Assembly: GCA_016215625.1 (NCBI GenBank)
Contig: JACRIW010000113.1
Location: 1-50,940, forward strand
Origin: Candidatus Eiseniibacteriota bacterium
Lineage (GTDB): Bacteria; Eisenbacteria; RBG-16-71-46
Length of the DNA stretch: 50,940 nucleotides
Direction of reading: 5' to 3'
The notes under the pieces are model-generated. The model made no database searches, had not been told where the DNA came from, and was given only the letters and a program-made list of their open reading frames with translations. Position 1 is the stretch's first letter; the number at the start of each line of letters is the position of its first letter. Of the stretch, positions 42,592 through 50,940 are shown in pieces. A program made the translations under genes and the position numbers.

Positions 42592-42712
42592 GCTTCCCGC
42601 CGTCTCTCGGATCGCAGGCCACCGGATCGCGGCATGCAGCCGAAAGACAGCGGAAATAACCCGGCAGGCCGAACGTCCGCCCGTTTCGGGAGGCGTTCGT
42701 GACTGCCGGTCA

Positions 42713-42789
<77 letters not shown>

Positions 42790-42827
42790 GCGTCGCGCCG
42801 TCGGCGCGGCCGGATACGACGAGTGGT

Positions 42828-42904
42828 GGTGGATGTAGCTCAGCTGGCAGAGCACCGGGTTGTGGTCCCGGGGGTCGCGGGTTCAAACCCCGTCATCCAC
42901 CCCA
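42828..42904 (+). tRNA. tRNA-His (anticodon GTG)
   Basis: 77 nt counting the G at -1 (42828) that pairs with C73, a histidine tRNA identity element. Anticodon loop TTGTGGT in a CCGGG/CCCGG stem; CCA encoded at 42902-42904. Confidence 0.96.
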
Positions 42905-42971
42905 TCTTTCCCTCCTTCCGGCCCCGATCCGGGCCTCTCGGCCGCGGACGCGCGAGCCGATACTTTCGCCC

Positions 42972-44390
42972 ATGAACCGAAGAGCGAAGATCGTCTGCAC
43001 GCTGGGCCCCGCGACCCACACCTACGAGGCGATCTCCGCCCTCGTGAAGGCGGGCATGGACGTCGCGCGCCTGAATCTCTCCCACGGCTCGCGCGAGGAC
43101 CACGCCGAGGTGTACGCGCACGTGCGCCGCGCCTCCGACGAGTCCGGCCGCGCCGTGGGGATCCTCGTGGACCTGCAGGGACCGAAGATCCGCCTCGGCG
43201 ACTTCGTGAACGGCGCCGAGGTGCTCGAGGCCGGCGCGACGTTCACGATCACGACGCAGCCCGGCGTGCCCGGCACCGCGACCATGGCGAGCACGACGTA
43301 CGAACACCTCGCCACGGACGTGAAGCCCGGCGACTGCGTGCTCATCGACGACGGCAACGTGAAGCTCGTGGTCGAGCACACCGACGGCGTGCGCGTGCGC
43401 TGCACGGTGGCCGAGGGCGGACGCATCTCGAACCACAAGGGCATCAACCTGCCCGGCGTGCGCGTGAGCGCCCCGAGCATGAGCGAGAAGGACCGCGAGG
43501 ACCTGCGCTTCGCGATGGGACTGCGCGTGGACCTGATCGCGCTGTCGTTCGTGCGCTCGCCCGGCGACATCGCCGAGGTGCACGCGATCATGGACGAGTT
43601 CGGCGCGCGGCTGCCGGTGATCGCGAAGATCGAGAAGCCCGAGGCGGTCGAGCAGCTCGAGGCGATCGTCGAGGCGTTCGACGGCCTCATGGTGGCGCGT
43701 GGCGACCTCGGCGTGGAGATCCCGCTCGAACAGGTGCCGCTCGTGCAGAAGCGCGCCGTCGCGCTCGCGCGCAAGCACGCGCGTCCCGTGATCGTGGCGA
43801 CGCAGATGCTCGAGTCCATGATCACGCACTCCCGCCCGACGCGCGCCGAAGCCTCCGATGTGGCGAACGCGATCCTCGACGGCACCGACGCCGTGATGCT
43901 CTCGGGCGAGACGAGCGTGGGCCGGTACCCGATCGAAACGGTCGAGACCATGGGGCGCATCATCGCCGCGGTCGAAGAGCAGGCGCTGTCCACGCTGCCC
44001 CCGCCTCCGGGCTCCGCCGCCGCCCGTGGCGACGCGATCGCCGCGGCCGCGGTGCACATCGCCGCCGACACGCACGCGCGCGCGCTCGTGGCGTTCACCG
44101 AGTCGGGTTCGTCGGCGCGGCGCGTGTCGCGGCATCGCTCGCCCGTGCCGCTGCTCGCGTTCACCTCGACGCCGGCCGTGCGCAGCCAGCTCGCGCTGCA
44201 GTGGGGCATCGAAACGTTCATCGTGCCGCAGCCGACCAACACCGACGAACTCGTCCGCTGGGTCGATGCCGCCATGCTCGCGCTCAAGCGCGGGGTCGCG
44301 GGAGAGTTCGTGGTGATCGTGGCCGGCACGCCCCCCGGCGCCGCGGGCTCGACGAACACCGTGCGCGTCCACCGCCTCGCGGCGGTCTGA
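42972..44390 (+). CDS. pyk: Pyruvate kinase
   Basis: A 472-aa glycolytic enzyme (phosphoenolpyruvate + ADP to pyruvate + ATP). Motifs: KIVCTLGPAT, DVARLNLSHG, DLQGPKIR, the active-site lysine region VIAKIEKPEAV, MVARGDLGVEI and ATQMLESMI. The C-terminal allosteric domain is complete (HARALVAFTESGSSAR). It starts 67 bp after tRNA-His and is convergent with the histidine kinase, with 30 bp between the stops. Confidence 0.96.
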   Translation: MNRRAKIVCTLGPATHTYEAISALVKAGMDVARLNLSHGSREDHAEVYAHVRRASDESGRAVGILVDLQGPKIRLGDFVNGAEVLEAGATFTITTQPGVPGTATMASTTYEHLATDVKPGDCVLIDDGNVKLVVEHTDGVRVRCTVAEGGRISNHKGINLPGVRVSAPSMSEKDREDLRFAMGLRVDLIALSFVRSPGDIAEVHAIMDEFGARLPVIAKIEKPEAVEQLEAIVEAFDGLMVARGDLGVEIPLEQVPLVQKRAVALARKHARPVIVATQMLESMITHSRPTRAEASDVANAILDGTDAVMLSGETSVGRYPIETVETMGRIIAAVEEQALSTLPPPPGSAAARGDAIAAAAVHIAADTHARALVAFTESGSSARRVSRHRSPVPLLAFTSTPAVRSQLALQWGIETFIVPQPTNTDELVRWVDAAMLALKRGVAGEFVVIVAGTPPGAAGSTNTVRVHRLAAV

Positions 44391-44420
44391 CGCGCGGGAG
44401 GCGCGGGACGCGCGGCTCGC

Positions 44421-46709
44421 TCAGGCGAGCATCGCGCGCAGCTTGTCCTCGAGCGCGTCGCCGCCGAAGGGTTTGGCGAGCAGCGGGAACGAGGCTTCGC
44501 CCCGCTGTGGCAGCGGCAGCTCGTCGCCGGGATAGCCGGACATGAGCAGCACGCGCACGTCCGGACGGTCCTGGAGCAGCTGCTCGGCGAGTTCGGGCCC
44601 GGTCATGCCCGGCATGATCACGTCGCTCATCAGCAGGTCGATGCGGCCCGAGAACGCGCGCGCCACGGCGAGCGCCTGCTCGCCGCTCTCGGCCTCGAGC
44701 ACGTCGCAGCCGAGCCGGCGCAGCGTCGCGCACACGAACTGGCGCACGAGCGGCTCGTCCTCGGCGACGAGCAGCGTCGCCTCGATCTTCCCGGCGGGCT
44801 CCTCGGCGGTCCGAGGCTCGACCGGCGCGCCCTCCGGATGTGCGGGCGCGACGGGCAGCAGGACGCGGAACGTCGCGCCCTGGTGCAGCACGGAGTCCAC
44901 TTCGATGAACCCGCCCGCCTGCTCGACGGCGCCGTACACGGTGGCGAGCCCAAGGCCCGTGCCCTTGCCCGCCTCCTTCGTGGTGAAGAACGGCTCGAAC
45001 AGGTGCGGCCGGACGTCGTCGGGAACACCCAGCCCGCTGTCTCGCACCTCGATGACGGCGTAGGGGCCGGGCGCTCGAGCGCCACGGCGGGTCGCCTCGG
45101 ACGCCGACAGTTCGGTCTGGGCCACCGACACGACCAGCTCGCCGCCCTCGGGCATCGCGTCGCTGCCGTTCACGACGAGGTTGAGCACGGCCTGCTCGAT
45201 CTGTCCGGGGTCGGCGACGACGCGCGGGCCTTCGTCGCGCGCGGGCAGCTGCAGCGCGAGATGCACACGCACGCCGACGATGCGGCGCATGAGCGGCTCG
45301 AGGTCGTGCAGCAGGCTCGAGACCACGACCTCGCGCGGTTCGAGCCGCTGGCGACGGCCGAACGCGAGCAGCTGTCGCGTGAGCGCGGCGCTGCGGGTGG
45401 CGGCGGCGCGAATGTTCGCGACGGACTCCTGGTGCGGCGAATCCGGCGGCAGCGCGAGCGCGAGCAGCTCGGCCTCGCCGAGGATCGCGAGCAGCATGTT
45501 GTTGAAGTCGTGCGCGACGCCGCCGGCGAGCCGGCCGAGCGCTTCGAGTTTGTGCGTCTGCTGCCAGCGCCGGTCGGTGTCGCGCATCGCCGCGGCCTGC
45601 TGCCGGACCTCGGTCACGTCGCGAAAGCTCCACACGCGACCGACCGGGCGGCCGTCGAGCATCTGCGGCAGCGAGTAGCGCTCGAAGATGTGGCCGTCAC
45701 GGAACGTGAGCTCGTCGAAGCTCGAAGCCTCCGGATGCGCGTACAGCTCCTCGATCCGGGCGAGGAACCCGGCCGGGTCTTCGAGCATGCCGCGCACGTG
45801 CGCGAGCACGCGCGCGTCGTCACCGGCGTTCGCGAGCTCGGGCGGGATGCGCCACATGTCGAGGAATCGCCGGTTGAACCCGACCCAGTGGCCATGCGTG
45901 TCCACGACGAGGATGCCGTCGGTCGCGGACTCGATCGTCGCCTGCTGCAGCGACAGCGCCCGGCGCAGCTTTTCCATCGCGTCGTGCTGCGCGGTGACGT
46001 CGCGCACGATGCCGAGCAGCCGGCCTTCGGGCGTCATGCTCGCCGAGATCTCGACCATGAAGAGCGTGCCGTCCTTGCGGCGGAATCGCCGCTCGGTGCG
46101 CATGGTGCCGCGCGCGTTGAGCTCCGCGATCCGGAACGGCTGGCGCTGCAGCTCGCCGGGCGCGAGCACGTCGGACATGCGCATCTGCAGCAGCTCGGCT
46201 TCGGAGTAGCCGGTCAGCTCGCACGCGCGCTGGTTCACGTTGCGGTATCGCCCGTCGGGGTCGGCCACGAAGATCGCGTCCCCCGCGCGCTGGAAGATGT
46301 CCTGGAAGCGCGCCGCCGCGGTCGCGAGCGCCGCCTGCTGCAGCGCGGCGTTCCTGCGCGCCTGCAGGAGGCCGACGAGCACCGCGAGCGCGGGCAGCGT
46401 GAGGTACGTGGCCGGCAGGCGGCGGAAGTCCTCGGGATCGAACGCGAGCGGCCAGACGTGCTGCGAGTGGAACCACGTCACGTACGCGGCGCCGATCGCG
46501 GCGCTCAAGAGGCCCGGCAGCACGCCGCCGATGTAGGCCGAGGTCACGACGGCGAGCGAGAACAGCACCCCGGGATTCGGCAGGGCCGCGGGCGTCACCT
46601 CGAGCAGGTGCAGCACCGCCGAGAACGCCAACGTCGCCGCCGGCCCGGCCAGCAGCCGCCAGGCGGGGAGCTTCCTGCGAATGCGCGTTTCGTCGTTGCT
46701 CAAGGACAT
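44421..46709 (-). CDS. Membrane hybrid sensor histidine kinase (PAS-PAS-HisKA-HATPase-REC)
   Basis: A 762-aa protein. About four hydrophobic segments (18-115), then PAS 1 (about 130-245: DAIFVADPDGRYRNVN), PAS 2 (about 255-375: DGILVVDTHGHWVGFN), phosphoacceptor His400 in GGVAHDFNNML, N-box NLVVNGSDAMPEGG, F-box LFEPFFTTK, G-box GTGLGLATVYG, and a C-terminal receiver with Asp696 in LLMSDVIMPG and LLAKPF. The HDFNN H-box places it in the NtrB-like/PAS group. No separate response regulator gene is adjacent; the signal is unknown. Confidence 0.93.
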   Translation of the reverse strand: MSLSNDETRIRRKLPAWRLLAGPAATLAFSAVLHLLEVTPAALPNPGVLFSLAVVTSAYIGGVLPGLLSAAIGAAYVTWFHSQHVWPLAFDPEDFRRLPATYLTLPALAVLVGLLQARRNAALQQAALATAAARFQDIFQRAGDAIFVADPDGRYRNVNQRACELTGYSEAELLQMRMSDVLAPGELQRQPFRIAELNARGTMRTERRFRRKDGTLFMVEISASMTPEGRLLGIVRDVTAQHDAMEKLRRALSLQQATIESATDGILVVDTHGHWVGFNRRFLDMWRIPPELANAGDDARVLAHVRGMLEDPAGFLARIEELYAHPEASSFDELTFRDGHIFERYSLPQMLDGRPVGRVWSFRDVTEVRQQAAAMRDTDRRWQQTHKLEALGRLAGGVAHDFNNMLLAILGEAELLALALPPDSPHQESVANIRAAATRSAALTRQLLAFGRRQRLEPREVVVSSLLHDLEPLMRRIVGVRVHLALQLPARDEGPRVVADPGQIEQAVLNLVVNGSDAMPEGGELVVSVAQTELSASEATRRGARAPGPYAVIEVRDSGLGVPDDVRPHLFEPFFTTKEAGKGTGLGLATVYGAVEQAGGFIEVDSVLHQGATFRVLLPVAPAHPEGAPVEPRTAEEPAGKIEATLLVAEDEPLVRQFVCATLRRLGCDVLEAESGEQALAVARAFSGRIDLLMSDVIMPGMTGPELAEQLLQDRPDVRVLLMSGYPGDELPLPQRGEASFPLLAKPFGGDALEDKLRAMLA

Positions 46710-46775
46710 CGAGCCTCTCGGGCGAAAGTGCGCGATCCGCCTCTCGGGGGGAAGGCCGGTGGTCGCCGAAACCTA

Positions 46776-47360
46776 CTAGATGGGGGACAGCAGCGCGGCG
46801 AGACTAAGCACAGCGCGCGCGCGATGCGAGATGCCGTTTTTCTCCGAAGCCGGTATTTCGGCGAGGGTACGCCCATCTGGTAGCAGGAACACCGGGTCGT
46901 AGCCGAACCCGTGGGTACCACGTGGGCTTTCGGTGACCTCTCCCTCGAGCACGCCGTCCGCGCACAGTTCGCGGCCGTCGGGGAAGAGCGCGACGCAGCA
47001 GGTGCGGAAGCGGGCCGAGCGCGGGGCGCCCGGGCGCGCCGCCAGCTCGGCGAGCAGTTTCGCGACGTTGCTCTCATAAGTGGCGCCGGGACCGGCATAG
47101 CGCGCGGCGTGAATGCCGGGCGCGCCGTCGAGCGCGTCGACCTCGAGGCCGGTGTCGTCGGCGATGCACGGCAGGCCGGTGAGCGCGAGCGCCGCACGCG
47201 CCTTGATGCGCGCGTTCTCGAGCAGCGTGGCGCCGTCTTCCTCGGGCGCGACGGCGCCGGGATAGTCCGCGAGCGGCACGATCTCGACACCCGGCAGCGC
47301 GAGCAGCGCCTGCAGTTCGCGCGCCTTGTCGCGGTTGAACGTGGCGAGGACGTATTTCAC
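46776..47360 (-). CDS. rdgB: XTP/dITP pyrophosphatase (RdgB/HAM1)
   Basis: A 194-aa house-cleaning nucleotidase that removes dITP/XTP from the pool. Motifs: [50 protein letters not shown] and [13 protein letters not shown]. The GTG at 47360 overlaps the rph stop by 4 bp. The rph-rdgB pair is one of the most conserved bacterial gene pairs. Confidence 0.95.
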   Translation of the reverse strand: MKYVLATFNRDKARELQALLALPGVEIVPLADYPGAVAPEEDGATLLENARIKARAALALTGLPCIADDTGLEVDALDGAPGIHAARYAGPGATYESNVAKLLAELAARPGAPRSARFRTCCVALFPDGRELCADGVLEGEVTESPRGTHGFGYDPVFLLPDGRTLAEIPASEKNGISHRARAVLSLAALLSPI

Positions 47361-48169
47361 TGGTTCGGCGCCTTGGCGAGCGCTTCGGGAAGCAGTCCCG
47401 AGCCCGCGAGCAGCTTGCGCTGCGAGGCCACGATGCGGCGGATGCCCGCGCGCGCCACGCGCAGCATGTCGCGCATGTCGGCGTCCGAGAACGTCGCGCC
47501 CTCGCCGGTGCCCTGCACCTCGACGAACCGGCCCGAGCCCGTCATCACGACGTTCATGTCCACCTCGGCGCTCGAGTCCTCGACGTAGTCGAGGTCGAGG
47601 CACGGCACGCCCTTCACGACGCCCACCGAGATCGCGGCGACGGCGTCGCGCAGCGGCGCGTGACGCAGCGCGTTCTGGTTCGACAGCGTCACGAAGGCGT
47701 CGTGCAGCGCCACGAGCGCGCCGTTGATCGCCGCCGTGCGCGTGCCGCCGTCGGCTTCGATGACGTCGCAGTCCACCGTGATCGTGCGCTCGCCGAACGC
47801 CGTGAGGTCGGTGACCGCGCGCAGCGATCGTCCGATGAGGCGCTGGATCTCCTGCGCGCGCCCGCCCGTCTGGCTCGTGCGCGGCGTGCGCGAGCCGGTC
47901 GCGCGCGGCAGCATCGCGTACTCGGCGGTGACCCAGCCCTTGCCCGTGTTGCGCAGCCAGCCCGGCACGCGCTCCTCGACGCTCGCGGTCACGAGCACGC
48001 GCGTGCGGCCCATGTGCACCATCGCCGAGCCCTCGGCGTGCGACATGACGCCGCGCTCGATCTTGAACGGCCTCGGCTGCTTCGGCGAACGCCCGTCGTG
48101 GCGCTGGAACGCTTCGCTCTCCTGCACGCGCGCTTCGGAGTCACGGATGGGCTGCGGCTTGCGGGTCAC
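47357..48169 (-). CDS. rph: Ribonuclease PH
   Basis: A 270-aa phosphorolytic 3' exoribonuclease for tRNA end trimming. Motifs: [56 protein letters not shown] and [17 protein letters not shown]. It has about 20 extra N-terminal residues compared with typical RNase PH. Starts at GTG 48169, overlapping the murI stop by 4 bp; the much longer frame upstream is a shadow of murI. Confidence 0.94.
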   Translation of the reverse strand: MTRKPQPIRDSEARVQESEAFQRHDGRSPKQPRPFKIERGVMSHAEGSAMVHMGRTRVLVTASVEERVPGWLRNTGKGWVTAEYAMLPRATGSRTPRTSQTGGRAQEIQRLIGRSLRAVTDLTAFGERTITVDCDVIEADGGTRTAAINGALVALHDAFVTLSNQNALRHAPLRDAVAAISVGVVKGVPCLDLDYVEDSSAEVDMNVVMTGSGRFVEVQGTGEGATFSDADMRDMLRVARAGIRRIVASQRKLLAGSGLLPEALAKAPNQ

Positions 48170-49050
48170 GCGGGATTTCCTCCGGAAAGGTCGGGATGGG
48201 CATGGGCGCGCTCGAACCACGGCAGGTCGGTCTGGTCGACGACGGTGACGTGCGGCAGCGGACGGCCCAGGAAGGTCTGCGCCACGCGCGCGAAACTGCG
48301 GCGCCGCGGCTCGTCGGAAAGGAAGAAGTGGTGCTGGACCCCTCGCGCGCCCGGGTCCGCGGCGAGCTGGCCGCGCTCGGCGAGCAGCTGCGCGGTCGCG
48401 CGCGCGGCTTCGGCGCCCGAGTCCACGAGGTGCACGCCGGGCCCCATGAGTTCGTGGAGCAGCGGCGCGAGCAGCGGGTAGTGGGTGCAGCCGAGAATCA
48501 GGCTCTCGAGGTGCGCGGCGCGCAGCTCGGCGAGGTACTCCTCGGCGACGAGGTGCGTGACCTTGTGGTCGAGCCAGCCTTCCTCGACGAGCGGCACGAA
48601 CAGCGGGCAGGCGCGCGAAAGCACGTTCGCGCCCGGCGCGATCTTGTGGATCGCGTCGAGGTACGCGCCGCTGCCCACGGTGGCGAGCGTGCCGACCACG
48701 CCGATCAGGCCGTGCGGGCTCGCGGCGACCGCCGCCTTCGCCGCGGGCTCGATCACGCCGATCACGGGCAGCTCCCAGCGCACGCGCAGCGCCTCGAGCG
48801 CGTGGCTCGACGCGGTGTTGCACGCGACCACGATGCACTTGACGTTCTGGCGCACGAGGAACGACGCGATCTCGACCGAGAAGCGCGTGACCGTTTCCTT
48901 GGACTTGTTGCCGTACGGCAGGCGCGCGGTGTCGCCGAAGTACACGACCGACTCGTGCGGCAGCTGGCGGAACAGCTCCCGCACGGCGGTGAGGCCGCCG
49001 ATGCCGGAGTCGAACACACCGATGGGACGCGGATCGTGGGTGGCGGGCAT
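48166..49050 (-). CDS. murI: Glutamate racemase
   Basis: A 294-aa enzyme making D-glutamate for peptidoglycan. Catalytic cysteines are Cys77 in VACNTAS and Cys188 in [22 protein letters not shown] and [11 protein letters not shown] are the substrate-site motifs. ATG 49050 has GAGGAG 5 nt upstream and is preferred to the extension to 49143. Lies between the GerMN gene and rph. Confidence 0.95.
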   Translation of the reverse strand: MPATHDPRPIGVFDSGIGGLTAVRELFRQLPHESVVYFGDTARLPYGNKSKETVTRFSVEIASFLVRQNVKCIVVACNTASSHALEALRVRWELPVIGVIEPAAKAAVAASPHGLIGVVGTLATVGSGAYLDAIHKIAPGANVLSRACPLFVPLVEEGWLDHKVTHLVAEEYLAELRAAHLESLILGCTHYPLLAPLLHELMGPGVHLVDSGAEAARATAQLLAERGQLAADPGARGVQHHFFLSDEPRRRSFARVAQTFLGRPLPHVTVVDQTDLPWFERAHAHPDLSGGNPA

Positions 49051-49064
49051 GAAGCTCCTCGGGT

Positions 49065-49613
49065 CTACGGCCAGTCCTGGAGGTCGAGCGGTTGGTCGAG
49101 CGGAACGTGCCCGGCCAGTGAAGGGAGCGGCGCGCCGTTGCACACCACGAGCACGCGGTGCGCCTCGGGCACGTTGGCGCCGAGCGTACGCACGAGCGAG
49201 CCCACGGCGAGTTCCTCGGCGCGGGTGCCGCCGCGGAAACCCTGCTGGAACGCGCGCGAAAGGTCCAGCGTGAGCAGCCCGGTGTCGTCGAGGTAGGCGT
49301 GCAGCACGGTCGTGCCCGGCGGCAGCGCGGCGATCCCGCGGCGCGAGGGGCCCTGCCCGAGCGCGGCGACGAGCGCCGAGACGCGCCCGTGCAGGTCCTC
49401 GGCCTCGAGCATCTCGCGCGTCTCCGAGACGAGCGAATCGCCGCTGTCGTCGGCGAACCAGAGCGTCACGGCGCGCACGCCGGCCTGCGTCGAGTCCACG
49501 GTGGACGTGACGGGCACGGCCTCGCGCGAGCGCCAGAGGCGCCAGCCGGCGACGCTCACCACCGCGATCGCCGCGAGCACGCCCAGCGCGAGGAAGACGC
49601 GTCGCTTATTCAT
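49065..49613 (-). CDS. Membrane-anchored GerMN-domain protein
   Basis: A 182-aa protein with an N-terminal membrane anchor ([19 protein letters not shown]) and a sporulation/spore-germination GerMN domain (about 48-165: [50 protein letters not shown]). GerMN proteins occur beside amidases and murI in many non-sporulating bacteria and are thought to act in the cell wall. ATG 49613 overlaps the amidase stop by 8 bp. Confidence 0.85.
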   Translation of the reverse strand: MNKRRVFLALGVLAAIAVVSVAGWRLWRSREAVPVTSTVDSTQAGVRAVTLWFADDSGDSLVSETREMLEAEDLHGRVSALVAALGQGPSRRGIAALPPGTTVLHAYLDDTGLLTLDLSRAFQQGFRGGTRAEELAVGSLVRTLGANVPEAHRVLVVCNGAPLPSLAGHVPLDQPLDLQDWP

Positions 49614-50940
49614 GGCGCTGCCACGCGAGCAGGCCGTCGGTGATCGCGCTCGCCAGCGCCTGCAGGCCGGACTCGGAGGTGACGCGGGCGCGGTCCTGCG
49701 CGTGCGTGAGCGTGGCGCACTCGAGCGTGACGCCCGGCGCGTTGACGCCGAGCAGCGGCTGCGTGAGGCGTTCGCGCACGCGGGCCGGACCCTGCGCGGC
49801 GTTCTCGAACGACGTGGCGAGCGCCTCGGCGAGCGCGCGCGCCTGCGCGGCGTGCCGCGTGGCGACGTCGCGCCAGGGCGTGAGGCCCGAGACGGGCTCG
49901 CCCGGGCTCGCGGCGAACGACGCGCTCGGGCAGTAGGCGATCGCGCCGCGCGCGCGCGGCGACTGGAAGCCGTCGAAGTGCAGCGACAGCACCACGTCGG
50001 CACGGGCGCGATTGGCGATCTCGGCACGCGCCGACGTGGCGAGCGTGCGGTCGTCGGTGCGCGTGAGCACGGCGCGCACGCCGCGGCGCTCGAGTTCGAC
50101 CGCCACCTTGCGCGCGAGCGCGAGCGCGAGGTCCTTCTCGACCGCGCCCTCCGCCTGCACGCCGGCGTCGGCGCCGCCGTGGCCCGGATCGAGCACGACC
50201 ACGCGCATCGGGCGCGGACCGGCCGGGCTCTCGGGCGCGAACGCCTGCAGGTCGGCGCCCGCGCGCGCGAGCACGAGCGTGGCGCGGCCGGGCTGCGTGT
50301 CGAGCCGCCAGCCGAGCGCCTCGCCCGAGACCGCGAGCTCGAACGTGAGCGCGTCCGGCGCGCCGACGCGGCGGATGCTCGTGACGAGCGCGGCCGGATC
50401 GAGCGAGTCGGGCAGCTCGCCCGCGAACACGCCGGGCAGCCGCACGCGCAGGTGCGCGCGATCGCGGCCGACGACGGCCGCGGCGGCAGCGCCCTCACCG
50501 CTCAGCACGACGCGCGTCTCGCCGCCTTCCACCGTGACGCGCGGCGAACCCACGTAGCCGCCGGGCGGCACCATGCGCACGCGCGCGCCGTTGGCGTCCA
50601 CGACGAGCCGGCCCGGCGAAGACTGCGACGAGTCGCGCGGCAGCAGCGGCACGAACTCGACCGGCACCTGCAGCTCGCCGCCGAGCGAGCGCACGGGCGC
50701 CGAGAGCCGCAGCGTGCGGTCGTCGAGCAGCACGATCGGGTTGTCGGCCGTGAACGTGATGCGGTGGCCGTTCGCGCGGATCACCAGCTTGCGCACGTCG
50801 GCACGCCAGTACTTCGCGCCGTCGAGCAGCCGCGCGAGGTCGTTGGCGCCCACGTAGGACGTGCCCTCGATCTGCCGGATCGGCGCGCTGAGCGGTCCCG
50901 CGACGGGGCGTGCTGCTGGCGCGCCGACCTGGCGTGGCGC
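49606..50940 (-). CDS. N-acetylmuramoyl-L-alanine amidase (Amidase_3), 5' end outside the window
   Basis: The frame is open to the right edge, so the N-terminus is missing; at least 444 residues are present. The visible start resembles a copper-amine-oxidase-N-type stalk domain (EGTSYVGANDLARLLDGAKYW), followed by a beta-rich AMIN-like region and a zinc amidase domain: VVVLDPGHGGADAG, EKDLALALARKVA, LSLHFDGF and the catalytic-Glu region VTLECATLTHAQD. It cleaves the lactyl-amide bond of peptidoglycan during separation. First visible gene of the amidase-GerMN-murI-rph-rdgB operon. Confidence 0.9.
   Translation of the reverse strand, partial: APRQVGAPAARPVAGPLSAPIRQIEGTSYVGANDLARLLDGAKYWRADVRKLVIRANGHRITFTADNPIVLLDDRTLRLSAPVRSLGGELQVPVEFVPLLPRDSSQSSPGRLVVDANGARVRMVPPGGYVGSPRVTVEGGETRVVLSGEGAAAAAVVGRDRAHLRVRLPGVFAGELPDSLDPAALVTSIRRVGAPDALTFELAVSGEALGWRLDTQPGRATLVLARAGADLQAFAPESPAGPRPMRVVVLDPGHGGADAGVQAEGAVEKDLALALARKVAVELERRGVRAVLTRTDDRTLATSARAEIANRARADVVLSLHFDGFQSPRARGAIAYCPSASFAASPGEPVSGLTPWRDVATRHAAQARALAEALATSFENAAQGPARVRERLTQPLLGVNAPGVTLECATLTHAQDRARVTSESGLQALASAITDGLLAWQRHE

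Overview
The window is about 51 kb of very GC-rich, densely coding bacterial DNA with many 4-base start/stop overlaps. Several traits suggest a member of the Candidatus Eisenbacteria or a related FCB-type lineage: a gingipain-type (C25) protease with a FlgD-like C-terminal domain, a dockerin-like secreted protein, periplasmic SurA-like foldases, and a family of small secreted Cys-rich proteins. This placement is an inference from gene content recalled from memory. No search was run.

Layout. 1-4221 (+): the end of a BMP-type nucleoside-binding lipoprotein gene, a metallo-beta-lactamase-fold hydrolase, a SpoIIE-type PP2C phosphatase and a GT39-like membrane protein. 4466-5707 (-): a second polytopic membrane protein. 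5832-9348 (+): a nucleoside/simple-sugar ABC transporter (one ATPase, two permeases). 9637-10736 (+): a Pro/Arg-rich secreted protein coupled to a ComEA-like HhH protein. 10878-19025 (-): a membrane protein, a HEAT-repeat/cyclophilin fusion and a 1410-aa C25 protease. 19253-23752 (+): foldase, alpha/beta hydrolase, foldase. 23848-33414 (-): the accessory centrepiece, described below. 33758-41273 (-): tRNA-Val, a small membrane protein, then a ten-gene housekeeping run (yggS-yggT-yggU-punA-dksA-like-lspA-rluD-rsbW-ruvX-mltG). 41413-42316 (-): ssrA (tmRNA) and ssb. 42515-42904 (+): tRNA-Pro, tRNA-Arg and tRNA-His, then pyruvate kinase to 44390. 44421-46709 (-): a hybrid histidine kinase. 46776-50940 (-): rdgB-rph-murI-GerMN-amidase, the last running off the window.

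The most unusual region is a tandem array of nine paralogous secreted proteins (241-252 aa, about eight cysteines each), all on the minus strand. Each ends exactly at the C-terminal motif NxTWG[AS][ILV]K[AS][LQ]YR. A tenth, divergent homologue without that tail lies at the downstream end, and a dockerin-like protein lies at the upstream end. Copies 2, 3, 6 and 9 carry their own terminators, and copies 3, 6 and 9 share a similar terminator stem. Copies 3 and 9 share a 44-bp identical DNA stretch, so the array looks modular and recently active. I know of no described function. A tail-dependent surface or export system, possibly with a cohesin-dockerin-like interaction, is a testable hypothesis and not an established fact.

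A second unexplained feature is a set of three 110-140 bp intergenic inverted-repeat elements (4300-4439, 9354-9486, 19070-19180), plus a solo 18-bp arm at 5739-5756. Smaller points of interest are an H1-histone-like tail on a DksA-type protein with only two of four zinc cysteines, a 98-bp lspA/rluD overlap, and an ORF whose stop codon lies inside tRNA-Val.
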